Program-made: the position numbers and the translations under genes
In this document: one piece after another, positions 15,865-23,923 of the stretch
Numbering within the stretch: position 1 is the stretch's first letter
Layout of the letters: every line of letters begins with the position of its first letter
The notes under the pieces: generated by a model
What the model saw: the letters and a program-made list of their open reading frames with translations, nothing else
Database searches by the model: none
Told to the model about the DNA's origin: nothing
Origin: UBA1479 sp964012715
Lineage (GTDB): Bacteria > Pseudomonadota > Alphaproteobacteria > Rhodospirillales > Casp-alpha2
Assembly: GCA_964012715.1 (NCBI GenBank)
Contig: CAXGUG010000027.1
Coordinates: forward strand, 1-38,617
DNA length: 38,617 nucleotides
Direction of reading: 5' to 3'

Positions 15865-17223
15865 ATGAATATCGACAACATGAAACACATGTTTTCCAAG
15901 GGCGCGGCCCGCGTGGCTGGTATGATGGGGGCGGTTGCGCTGCTGCTGACCCTGTCGGCTCCGGCTCATGCCGATGTCGCGGCTGAAACGCAGTTCGTTT
16001 TCAACACTTTCTCGTTCCTGGTGCATGGCTTCCTGGTCATGTGGATGGCCGCCGGCTTCGCCATGCTCGAAGCTGGTCTGGTTCGCTCCAAGAACACCTC
16101 GATGCAGTGCCTGAAGAACGTTGCGCTGTTCGCGGTTGCCTCGGTCACCTTCTACCTCGTCGGCTACAACCTGATGTACGACGGCGTTGACGGTGGCTTC
16201 ATGGGCTCGTTCTCCCTGTGGGGCCAGGACGATAGCGCCGCTGCTGCCGGCAAGTTCGTCGGTGACGGCGCCGTGGGTTACGCGGCCGGTTCCGACTTCT
16301 TCTTCCAGCTGGTGTTCGTCGCGACCGCCGGTTCGATCGTGTCGGGCACGGTTGCCGAGCGTATCAAGCTCTGGGCCTTCCTGGCGTTCTCGGTCGTGCT
16401 GACCGCGATCATCTACCCGATCCAGGGTTCCTGGCAGTGGGGCGGCGGTTGGCTGTCCGAAATGGGCTTCGCCGATTTCGCCGGTTCCACCCTGGTTCAC
16501 TCCTGTGGCGGCTGGGCCGCTCTGACCGGCGCCATCATCCTCGGCGCTCGTAAGGGCAAATACGGTCCGGACGGCGCGGTTAAGCCGATGCCGGGTTCCA
16601 ACCTGCCGCTGGCGACCATCGGTACCTTCATCCTGTGGCTCGGCTGGTTCGGCTTCAACGGCGGTTCGCAGTTGGCCATGGGTTCGGCTGCTGACGCCAT
16701 CGCGATCTCGAACATCTACATCAACACCAACATCGCGGCTGCCGGTGGTGTTCTGGCCTGTGTCATCCTGACCCAGATCATCTACAAAAAGGTCGACCTG
16801 ACCATGGCCCTGAACGGTGCCCTGGCCGGCCTGGTGTCGATCACCGCTGGTCCGGACACGCCCTCGCTGGGCCTGGCCTTGATCATCGGCGCGATCGGTG
16901 GTGCGTTGGTCGTGATCTTCGTCCCGCTGCTGGACAAACTGAAAATCGACGACGTGGTCGGCGCCATTCCGGTGCACCTCGTCTGCGGTATCTGGGGTAC
17001 CATGGCGGTTCCCCTGTCCAACGGTGACACCTCCTTCTACGCCCAGTTCATCGGTGTGATCAGCATCGGTGCCTTCGTGGTCGTCTCCAGCGCCATCGTC
17101 TGGTTCGTCCTGAAGATGGTCATGGGTATCCGGGTGTCGGAAGAAGAAGAAGAAGCCGGGCTCGACAAGACCGAATGCGGTCTGGAAGCCTATCCCGAGT
17201 TCCGGGGTTCGCAGACGCTTTAA
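15865..17223 (+). CDS. amtB: Ammonium transporter AmtB
   Basis: The 452-residue channel protein has an N-terminal signal peptide (about residues 1-37, cleaved after AHA) followed by eleven expected membrane segments of the Amt/Mep/Rh family. It moves ammonium into the cytoplasm under limitation and is blocked by GlnK. Family motifs include the AGFAMLEAGLVRSKN segment after the first membrane helix, the GGWAAL segment and the C-terminal DxxECGLEAYPE tail that contacts GlnK. The ribosome site AGGAGG is ideal. Codon choice is visibly more biased (many GGT, GCT, TTC, AAC) than in the neighbours, consistent with high expression. A strong terminator follows. Confidence 0.97.
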   Translation: MNIDNMKHMFSKGAARVAGMMGAVALLLTLSAPAHADVAAETQFVFNTFSFLVHGFLVMWMAAGFAMLEAGLVRSKNTSMQCLKNVALFAVASVTFYLVGYNLMYDGVDGGFMGSFSLWGQDDSAAAAGKFVGDGAVGYAAGSDFFFQLVFVATAGSIVSGTVAERIKLWAFLAFSVVLTAIIYPIQGSWQWGGGWLSEMGFADFAGSTLVHSCGGWAALTGAIILGARKGKYGPDGAVKPMPGSNLPLATIGTFILWLGWFGFNGGSQLAMGSAADAIAISNIYINTNIAAAGGVLACVILTQIIYKKVDLTMALNGALAGLVSITAGPDTPSLGLALIIGAIGGALVVIFVPLLDKLKIDDVVGAIPVHLVCGIWGTMAVPLSNGDTSFYAQFIGVISIGAFVVVSSAIVWFVLKMVMGIRVSEEEEEAGLDKTECGLEAYPEFRGSQTL

Positions 17224-17250
17224 ACTCCTCCACTCAACTCACCTACCTGA

Positions 17251-17282
17251 GGGCCGGAAGATTTTCTTCCGGCCCTTTTTTT
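17251..17282 (+). terminator. Intrinsic terminator of glnK-amtB
   Basis: A perfect 10-bp stem GGGCCGGAAG / CTTCCGGCCC with a 5-base loop is followed by seven T residues, 27 bases after the amtB stop. This is a textbook Rho-independent terminator. Confidence 0.93.
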
Positions 17283-17612
17283 GTGCGAATCGATTCGCCG
17301 GAAATCGTCCGGCCGCCGATCCGAACCGCCTGAAAAGGCCTCCCCTCCACCGAAACGGACAGGCCGCTGCCCCGGGTTTCGAAGGGGGCCGTTCAAACAT
17401 TCATCAAGCGATGAGCAAATCAGGCTTAGAGATTGAAATTAAATACGTTCCAGTGATCCACCGGTGGAAGATCCGCCGCCCCGGATGGCAGTGTCCTGAA
17501 TCGCCAGGTCGAGTTTGTCGCCGCAACGCGGACCCTTGCCGGAACAAGTCTAGAGACGGTCTTAAGACGAGTTGTTAAGCTCTTGTAAACCTTAATAACC
17601 TAGAAGGCGCTT
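17283..17612. other. Non-coding gap between amtB terminator and ftsK
   Basis: No gene or RNA is recognisable here. Two perfect palindromes stand out: GCGAATCGATTCGC (17285-17298) and TCCACCGGTGGA (17457-17468). An AT-richer stretch just before ftsK (17555-17600) contains several TTAA tetramers and probably holds the ftsK promoter, but I cannot place -35 and -10 boxes with confidence. Confidence 0.5.
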
Positions 17613-20042
17613 ATGGCTGCGTCACAACAAACCTCCGGTCTGGTTAACCTGTTCCCGCAAGGGACGGGTGCCTTCATGCGCCGTCGCCTCGCCGAGCTGA
17701 CCGGGATCGCCCTGATCCTGATCGCAGGCCTTGCCGGCACGGCTTTGGTCACCTTCCATGCCGGCGATCCGTCGCTGAACACGGCATCCGGAGACGCGGT
17801 TCAAAACCTGTTGGGTTTGCCCGGCGCGATCACCGCCGACCTGGGTCTACAGGTCTTCGGCGCGGTCGCCGCCTTGATCCCGGTCGTGGTGTTGGCCTGG
17901 GGCTGGACCTTGCTTCGCCGCCGCGCCTTGAACGCCTTGGCCCTACGCCTTCTGTTCCTGTTGATCGCCATGACTGCCTTGACCGTTGCCATGTCGCCCC
18001 TGGACCGGCCCGAAACCTGGCCCCTCGCGACCGGATTGGGCGGTGTCACCGGCGAATTGATTCTGGACGCTCTTGATCGTCTGTTCCGTCAGTTCAATCT
18101 GCCGGCCCCGCATGGCTGGCTGGCCAGCGCCGCCGCCTTGATCGGCACCGTCGCCTATATTTGCGCCCTCGGGTTTTCGCGGCGCGACTGGATTACCGGT
18201 GCGCGCGCCCTGGTCGGCGGCACGGTCGGCCTATTCGTTGGCACACGGGCGGCAACGCGCTGGACGATCGACCTTGCCCGCCGCATGAAGAATACGGACC
18301 TGTTGGACTTGGACGGACGGCTGGACGCCGACCCCTTGGACGACGACGTCCCGTTCGAAGAAGACCTGCCGCCCGCCCCTGTCGCCGCCGCCCGCACCAA
18401 CGCAACGGAAGAACCGGCCAAGAAGGGCCTGGTCGCCCGGGCCCGCGACCGCAAGGCCGCCAAACCGGCCAAGGCATTGATCGAGCCGCCGGCCGCCCGG
18501 CCCAAGGAATCGAAAAAAGCCGCCCGCCAACGGACCCTGGATCTGGGTGGCGACGGCAATTATCACCGCCCGACCCTGGATCTGCTGAGCGGCCCCGACG
18601 TTATTCAAGGCCCGGCCCACGATCCGGACAAGTTGGCCCAAAACGCACAGTACCTGGCGTCGGTCCTGGACGATTTCGGGATCAAGGGCGAGATCGTCAA
18701 AGTTCGCCCCGGCCCGGTCGTCACCCTGTACGAGCTGGAACCCGCGCCCGGCACCAAGACCTCGCGCGTGGTCGGCCTGGCCGACGATATCGCGCGGTCC
18801 ATGTCCGCGATCAGCGTGCGTATCGCCGTCGTCCCGGGCCGCAGCGTGATCGGGATCGAGCTGCCGAACGGCGACCGTGAAGCGGTGCATCTGCGCGAAT
18901 TGCTGGCCTCGCAGGCGTTCGAGAAAACGAAATCCAAGCTGCCGCTGACCCTGGGCAAGGACATCGGCGGCTCGCCGGTGATCGCGGACCTGGCGACCAT
19001 GCCGCACCTGTTGATCGCCGGGACCACCGGTTCCGGTAAATCCGTCGGCATGAACGCCATGGTGCTGTCGCTGTTGTATCGCCTCAGCCCCGAGCAATGC
19101 CGTTTCATCATGATCGACCCCAAGATGCTGGAACTGTCGGTCTACGAAGGCATCCCCCATCTGCTGACCCCGGTCGTTACGGACCCGAAAAAGGCTGTCG
19201 TGGCCCTGAAGTGGACGGTCCGCGAGATGGAAGAACGCTATCGCGCCATGTCGCAGTTGGGCGTGCGTAACATCGACGGCTACAACGCCCGCATCGCCGA
19301 GGCCCAGAAAAAAGGCGAGGTTCTGTCCCGCCGGGTCCAAACCGGTTTCGACGCCGAAGGCCGCCCCGTGTTCGAGGATCAACCCCTCGGCACCGATCCC
19401 CTGCCCTATATCGTCGTCGTGGTCGACGAAATGGCCGACCTGATGCTGGTCGCCGGGAAAGACGTGGAAGCCGCCATTCAGCGCCTGGCCCAAATGGCCC
19501 GCGCCGCCGGGATTCACATCATGATGGCGACGCAGCGCCCGTCGGTCGACGTTATCACCGGCACGATCAAGGCCAACTTCCCGACCCGTATTTCGTTCCA
19601 GGTCACGTCGAAGATCGACAGCCGCACCATCCTGGGCGAGCAAGGCGCCGAACAACTGCTGGGCCGGGGCGACATGCTCTACATGGCCGGCGGCGGTCGG
19701 ATCACCCGCGTCCACGGCCCATTCGTTTCCGACGAAGAGGTCGAACAGGTCGTCAGCCACCTGAAGTCCCAGGGCACCCCCGAGTACATCGAGGAAGTGA
19801 CCCGCGACGAAGAAGCCGATGGGCTGAGCCTGGACGGCGGCAACGATTCCGGCGATGCCCTGTACGATCAGGCCGTCGCCCTGGTCGCCCGCGAGGGCAA
19901 GGCCTCGACCAGCTTCGTGCAGCGGCATCTGCAGATCGGCTATAACCGCGCCGCGCGGTTGATCGAAAAGATGGAACAGCAGGGCGTCGTCAGCCCCGCC
20001 GACCGCGTCGGTCGCCGCGAGGTCCTGGTCGGGAACCATTGA
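17613..20042 (+). CDS. ftsK: DNA translocase FtsK
   Basis: The 809-residue septum-located motor moves chromosome dimers and termini during division. Four to five N-terminal membrane segments (residues about 25-210) are followed by a charged, Ala/Lys-rich linker (about 230-310). The motor comes next, with Walker A GTTGSGKS (Lys476) and Walker B IVVVVDEMADLM. The C-terminal gamma winged-helix domain (YDQAVALV..STSFVQRHLQIGYNRAARLIEKME) recognises KOPS sites and activates XerCD. The linker is short compared with E. coli FtsK, as usual in alphaproteobacteria. The start ATG 17613 has GAAGG upstream. lolA follows after 73 bases, a frequent arrangement. Confidence 0.96.
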   Translation: MAASQQTSGLVNLFPQGTGAFMRRRLAELTGIALILIAGLAGTALVTFHAGDPSLNTASGDAVQNLLGLPGAITADLGLQVFGAVAALIPVVVLAWGWTLLRRRALNALALRLLFLLIAMTALTVAMSPLDRPETWPLATGLGGVTGELILDALDRLFRQFNLPAPHGWLASAAALIGTVAYICALGFSRRDWITGARALVGGTVGLFVGTRAATRWTIDLARRMKNTDLLDLDGRLDADPLDDDVPFEEDLPPAPVAAARTNATEEPAKKGLVARARDRKAAKPAKALIEPPAARPKESKKAARQRTLDLGGDGNYHRPTLDLLSGPDVIQGPAHDPDKLAQNAQYLASVLDDFGIKGEIVKVRPGPVVTLYELEPAPGTKTSRVVGLADDIARSMSAISVRIAVVPGRSVIGIELPNGDREAVHLRELLASQAFEKTKSKLPLTLGKDIGGSPVIADLATMPHLLIAGTTGSGKSVGMNAMVLSLLYRLSPEQCRFIMIDPKMLELSVYEGIPHLLTPVVTDPKKAVVALKWTVREMEERYRAMSQLGVRNIDGYNARIAEAQKKGEVLSRRVQTGFDAEGRPVFEDQPLGTDPLPYIVVVVDEMADLMLVAGKDVEAAIQRLAQMARAAGIHIMMATQRPSVDVITGTIKANFPTRISFQVTSKIDSRTILGEQGAEQLLGRGDMLYMAGGGRITRVHGPFVSDEEVEQVVSHLKSQGTPEYIEEVTRDEEADGLSLDGGNDSGDALYDQAVALVAREGKASTSFVQRHLQIGYNRAARLIEKMEQQGVVSPADRVGRREVLVGNH

Positions 20043-20115
20043 TCCGCGCCTGGGCACAAGACGATAAATCATCGCCTGCCTTTACCCCAACCCGCGACCG
20101 GCCTACATATCAGCC

Positions 20116-20790
20116 ATGACCCATCGCTTTTCCCGACGGCGCGTTCTGTCTTCCCTGGTCCTGGCCTCGCTGGCCGTGGTCGGTCTTGGCCCGTTCGGCG
20201 CCGAAGCCTCGGCGCAGGATTCATCCCGCGGACTTACCTTGTCCGCCGAGCAGAAGTCGATCGTGAAGCGGGTCGAAGCCTATATGAACGGCATCACGAC
20301 GCTGCAATCGACCTTCTTTCAACAGTCGTCGACCAACGAATTCGCCGAAGGCGAGATTTACCTTTCGCGGCCGGGACAGATGCGGATCGAATACAAGCCG
20401 CCGAACCCGACGCTGATCATCGCCAAGGGAAAATACCTCAGCTACATCGATAAAGAGCTGAAGAACGTGACCTACATTCCGGTCGAGGACACCCCAGCGG
20501 CCTTTCTGTTGAACGGCAAGATCAGCTTCGACCCGAAGCGCGTGGCATTTCATGAAGTTTCCCAGGAAAACGGCGCGATTTTCCTGTCCGTAGGTGAGAA
20601 AAGCGACCCCTTCTCCGGTCGGTTGACGTTGATCTTCCGCACCGACCCCCTGTCCCTTCGCAAATGGTCCGTGGTCGATGCCCAGGGCACCACGACCGAT
20701 ATCGTCCTGACCGACCCCTTCTTCGGCGGCAAGATCGATCCCAAAATGTTTGAATTTGTCGAATTTGAACGGGAGCGGTCCGGGGACTGA
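20116..20790 (+). CDS. lolA: Outer-membrane lipoprotein carrier LolA
   Basis: The 224-residue periplasmic chaperone accepts lipoproteins from LolCDE and delivers them to the outer membrane. After a signal peptide, the mature part shows the family pattern: a helix with VEAYMNGITTLQSTFFQ, then GEIYLSRPGQMRIEYKPP and repeated beta strands ending DPFFGGKIDPKMFEF. The signal peptide has a twin-arginine-like SRRRVLSS opening, which is unusual because LolA is normally a Sec substrate. It follows ftsK on the same strand. A perfect hairpin lies 6 bases after its stop. Confidence 0.9.
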   Translation: MTHRFSRRRVLSSLVLASLAVVGLGPFGAEASAQDSSRGLTLSAEQKSIVKRVEAYMNGITTLQSTFFQQSSTNEFAEGEIYLSRPGQMRIEYKPPNPTLIIAKGKYLSYIDKELKNVTYIPVEDTPAAFLLNGKISFDPKRVAFHEVSQENGAIFLSVGEKSDPFSGRLTLIFRTDPLSLRKWSVVDAQGTTTDIVLTDPFFGGKIDPKMFEFVEFERERSGD

Positions 20791-20796
20791 TACCGT

Positions 20797-20819
20797 GCTG
20801 AAAAGCAATGCTTTTCAGC
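20797..20819 (+). terminator. Hairpin after lolA, probable terminator
   Basis: GCTGAAAAGC and GCTTTTCAGC form a perfect 10-bp stem with an AAT loop immediately after lolA. The downstream T-tract is poor (TTGTCATG), so termination may be partial. The high symmetry could also mark a dispersed palindromic unit. Confidence 0.5.
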
Positions 20820-20900
20820 TTGTCATGCGTTTTGTGCATGGCTGATGGCGCATTTTTCTCCTGGTACACCGGTTCGATCGGACCAATATGACATCACATA

Positions 20901-21010
20901 GCGCGGCACAAAACGCTGCGCCGTCGGGAGGCGCGCCCCCCTCGCCATCCCGACCGCTCCTAGATGGAGATGAAACGCCCGGCTCCCCCCCTGCCGGGCG
21001 TTTCTTTTTT
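20901..21010 (+). ncRNA. Candidate structured small RNA between lolA and xthA
   Basis: Four hairpins are packed almost end to end. SL1 is GCGCGGC/GCTGCGC (20901-20921, one G-U pair). SL2 has a 10-bp stem with one bulged A (20924-20953) and loop CGCCCCCCT. SL3 is CTCC/GGAG (20957-20969). SL4 is a perfect 11-bp terminator stem, AAACGCCCGGC/GCCGGGCGTTT, with loop TCCCCCCCT, followed by CTTTTTT to 21010. No protein-coding frame explains the stretch, and the terminator cannot belong to lolA, which has its own hairpin 180 bases earlier. C-rich loops are known in small RNAs that pair with Shine-Dalgarno sequences. The 5' end is uncertain and no promoter is clear. The family is not recognised. Confidence 0.6.
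20973..21010 (+). terminator. Strong intrinsic terminator upstream of xthA
   Basis: A perfect 11-bp GC-rich stem with a 9-base C-rich loop is followed by CTTTTTT. It is the 3' end of the proposed small RNA and also insulates xthA from ftsK-lolA transcription. Confidence 0.9.
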
Positions 21011-21074
21011 CTCGGGCTGGAGTTCCCGGCATTCCTGCGCTTGAGCCCATTCGCGATCCCGGCTAACAGGGACC

Positions 21075-21902
21075 ATGCCTTTCACTGTCGCCACCTGGAA
21101 CGTCAATTCCGTGCGCAAGCGCCTGGACCATGTTGCCCGGTTCGCCGCCGCCACGACCGTCGATGTGCTGTGCCTTCAGGAAACCAAGGTCGTCAACGAC
21201 CTGTTCCCCAGTGAAGCCTTTACCGAAATGGGGTTCCCCTACCAAGCCATCGCCGGGATGAAGGGCTACAACGGTGTCGCCATCTTGTCACGGCGGCCCC
21301 TGTCCGATGTCCGCGTCGAACGCTGGTTGGACCGCGACGATTGCCGGCATATCCACGCCCGCGTCGAAACGGGCACCGGCCCGGTCGAGGTTCATAGCCT
21401 CTACGTTCCAGCCGGTGGGGATGACCCGGACCCCGACGCCAATCCGAAGTTCGCCTATAAACTGGCGTTTCTCGATGCCTTGGCGCCGTTCCTGGCCGAA
21501 CGCGCGACCGGCGATTTACCCGTGGTCTTAACCGGCGATCTGAACGTCGCGCCGCTTGAAACGGACGTGTGGTCGCATGAACGGCTGAAGCGCGTGATTA
21601 CCCATACGCCGATCGAACGGGACCGCCTGAAATCCCTGCAAGGCGATGGCGACACGGACCAAGCGCCCGCGTGGATCGATGCCTTGCGCCGGTTCGTTCC
21701 GGCGCAGGAAAAAGTCTTCACCTGGTGGAGCTACCGGGCCGCCGACTGGCGCGCCGCGAACAAGGGACGGCGGCTCGATCACATCTGGGTCAATGGCGCC
21801 CTCGCCCGCAGCCTGAGCCACGCCGCCGTGCACGACGAAACCCGCGATTGGCCGGAACCTTCCGACCACGCGCCGGTTCGCGCGGTGTTCGAGATCCCCT
21901 GA
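21075..21902 (+). CDS. xthA: Exodeoxyribonuclease III (AP endonuclease)
   Basis: The 275-residue DNA-repair nuclease cleaves at abasic sites and trims 3' ends. All exonuclease III motifs are present: VATWNVNSVRKR at the N-terminus, CLQETKV with the metal-binding glutamate, LTGDLNVAP with the catalytic Asp/Asn pair, RLDHIWV, and PSDHAPV with the catalytic Asp-His at the C-terminus. Start ATG 21075 is preceded by GGGA. It is a monocistronic gene between the strong terminator at 21010 and the histidine kinase gene. Confidence 0.95.
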   Translation: MPFTVATWNVNSVRKRLDHVARFAAATTVDVLCLQETKVVNDLFPSEAFTEMGFPYQAIAGMKGYNGVAILSRRPLSDVRVERWLDRDDCRHIHARVETGTGPVEVHSLYVPAGGDDPDPDANPKFAYKLAFLDALAPFLAERATGDLPVVLTGDLNVAPLETDVWSHERLKRVITHTPIERDRLKSLQGDGDTDQAPAWIDALRRFVPAQEKVFTWWSYRAADWRAANKGRRLDHIWVNGALARSLSHAAVHDETRDWPEPSDHAPVRAVFEIP

Positions 21903-22047
21903 CGGCGCGTCGGGCTTGCTTTCTCCACAAGATTTTAATTATTTAATGCGAGGATAATCCTGGCCTTCGGCGAAATGCGGGGGGCAGGTCAACCGGCTCG
22001 CACCGGCGCGACACGGAGTCCGACGTTTTCCAGAAAGGGAGGCGACT

Positions 22048-23013
22048 CTGCTAACCCCCATTCGCGTCACGTTGATCTACATCGTGTTCGGCACGTTGTG
22101 GATCTTGTTTTCGGACGCTGCCTTGCACAGTTTGGTCGACGACCCTCTGTTGGAAAACCAACTCCAGACGGTCAAAGGCTGGTTCTATGTCCTGGTGACC
22201 GGCGCCTTGGTGTTCTGGTTGACCCGGGTCATGGCGCATACGCTTGCGACCGAAATCGACGAGCGCCAACGCGCCCAGAACGAACTGCAAATCGCACTCC
22301 AGGACGCCGAACGCGCCAACCAGGCAAAGTCCGAATTCCTGGCAACGATGAGCCATGAATTCCGTACCCCGTTGAATGCGATCCTGGGATTTTCCGACAT
22401 CCTACGCGCCCAGTATTTCGGCCCGTTGGGAACGCCCAAATACAATGAGTACGTGGACGACATCCATCAAAGCGGCGCGGTCATGCTCGCCCTGGTCAAC
22501 GACATCCTGGATATCGCCGAGATCGAGGCCGGAAAACGGCCCATTCAGAAATCGGACCACGAACTCTTCCCGTTGCTCGACATTTGCCGGAAGTCGTTCC
22601 TGACGCAGGCCGAAAGCAAGAAGATCGATCTACAGCTGGATATCCCGGAAACGGATCTGAAGATTTTCGGCGACCATGTCAGCATCATTCAGATCGTCAC
22701 CAACCTGGTGGCCAACGCCATCAAATATACCCCCGCGGGCGGACACGTGCGGATGTCGGCGGAAGAAACGGATGATCACATCACCGTTCACGTGCGCGAC
22801 AACGGTATCGGCATTCCGCCGGACAAATTGCCGACCATCGCGGAGCCCTTCGCCCAGGTCCGAAACGACCCGCACCTGACCCGCGACGGCAAGGGCCTGG
22901 GCCTGGCGATCGTCAAATCGTTGATCGACGCTCATAACGGCAAATTGACAATCGACAGCATCCCCGGCGACGGCACGACCATGACCGTGCACTTCCCCAA
23001 AGGCAAAACCTGA
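22048..23013 (+). CDS. Membrane sensor histidine kinase
   Basis: Two membrane segments (about residues 6-22 and 44-62) enclose a short periplasmic loop. A coiled-coil linker follows, then HisKA with the H-box FLATMSHEFRTPLNAILGFSD (His103) and HATPase with NLVANAIKYTP, DNGIGIPP and GKGLGLAIV. The signal is unknown; there is no PAS or HAMP domain. The start is not obvious: no in-frame ATG exists upstream. CTG 22048 lies 5 bases after AGGGAGG and is preferred, while TTG 22072 would be 29 bases from that ribosome site. The gene converges on the OmpR-type regulator at 23052-23741, a likely partner although on the opposite strand. Confidence 0.85.
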   Translation: MLTPIRVTLIYIVFGTLWILFSDAALHSLVDDPLLENQLQTVKGWFYVLVTGALVFWLTRVMAHTLATEIDERQRAQNELQIALQDAERANQAKSEFLATMSHEFRTPLNAILGFSDILRAQYFGPLGTPKYNEYVDDIHQSGAVMLALVNDILDIAEIEAGKRPIQKSDHELFPLLDICRKSFLTQAESKKIDLQLDIPETDLKIFGDHVSIIQIVTNLVANAIKYTPAGGHVRMSAEETDDHITVHVRDNGIGIPPDKLPTIAEPFAQVRNDPHLTRDGKGLGLAIVKSLIDAHNGKLTIDSIPGDGTTMTVHFPKGKT

Positions 23014-23051
23014 ATAGGCTGAGGTTTCCTTCGTGACGCTATTCGTTGCTT

Positions 23052-23741
23052 TTACGGAACGAGCTTGTAGCCGCCCGGTTCGGTAATCAGCAATCGGGCG
23101 TTGGAGGGATCGGCCTCGATCTTCTGACGCAGGCGATAGACGTGGGTTTCCAGGGTATGGGTGGTGACCCCGGCGTTGTATCCCCAGACTTCGCCCAACA
23201 GCACATCCCGGCTGACGACCTTGTCCCCGGACCGGTAAAGATACTTCAGGATCGCCGTTTCCTTGTCGGTCAGGCGAACCTTTTTCTCCGTCGCCTGTTC
23301 GACCAACAATTTGTTCGCCGGTTGAAACGAATACGGCCCAATCACGAAAACCGCATCGTCCGACCGTTCGTGCTGACGGATATGGGCCCGCAGCCGCGCC
23401 AACAAAACGCCCAGGCGGAACGGCTTGGTCACGTAATCGTTGGCCCCGGCGTCCAGGCCCAGGATCGTATCCGCGTCGGTATCCGCGCCGGTCAGCATGA
23501 TAATCGGCGAGGTCACCCCATTCCGCCGCATCAGACGGCAGACTTCGCGGCCGTCCATATCCGGCAGGCCGACGTCCAGAATGATCACGTCGAAGCGGTC
23601 TTCCTTCGCGGTTTGCAGGGCTTCCGCCCCGCTGCCGCAGGCGACGCTGCGGAATTCCTCGTGCAGATGCAGTTGCTCGCACAGGGTCTCCACGAAGTCG
23701 ATATCGTCATCGACGATCAGAATTTGTTTGCCGTTGGTCAT
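23052..23741 (-). CDS. OmpR/PhoB-family response regulator
   Basis: The 229-residue protein has an N-terminal receiver with the acidic pair in VDDDID, phospho-acceptor Asp56 (IILDVGLP), the MLTGAD threonine region and TKPF lysine. A C-terminal winged helix (about residues 130-229) ends VYRLRQKIEADPSNARLLITEPGGYKLVP, typical of the OmpR/PhoB family. Start ATG 23741 is preferred over in-frame upstream codons because the receiver begins right there. It faces the histidine kinase tail to tail with 38 bases between stops and is divergent from ribA. The target genes are unknown. Confidence 0.92.
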   Translation of the reverse strand: MTNGKQILIVDDDIDFVETLCEQLHLHEEFRSVACGSGAEALQTAKEDRFDVIILDVGLPDMDGREVCRLMRRNGVTSPIIMLTGADTDADTILGLDAGANDYVTKPFRLGVLLARLRAHIRQHERSDDAVFVIGPYSFQPANKLLVEQATEKKVRLTDKETAILKYLYRSGDKVVSRDVLLGEVWGYNAGVTTHTLETHVYRLRQKIEADPSNARLLITEPGGYKLVP

Positions 23742-23923
23742 TCTCGTCTGCCATATCCCTTGAAATCCGGCAATTTGCGGTGATTTTCCGTATTTAAGGC
23801 AGGCGGTCAATGACAACTGACGTTAAATTCACCATATTGGCCCCATAAGATTGATCGTGCCGCCCGGAATGGGCCCTGAATGGGAATTGAGCGCGGCAAA
23901 AGTAAGGCGAAGAACAAAACCCC

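Noticed and set aside
15265..16977. 570-codon minus-strand open frame opposite glnK-amtB
   Set aside because: The product is a His/Asp/Gly/Gln-rich shadow of biased codons. GlnK and AmtB are unmistakable on the other strand.
17550..17605. CtrA boxes in the ftsK promoter region
   Set aside because: TTAA tetramers are spaced by 9 and 13 bases, not 7, so the sites do not fit the consensus.
18231..20072. 613-codon minus-strand open frame opposite ftsK
   Set aside because: Same reason: FtsK motor and gamma domains are complete on the plus strand.
23742..23923. FMN riboswitch in front of ribA
   Set aside because: None of the conserved RFN-element segments was found in the 182-base gap.
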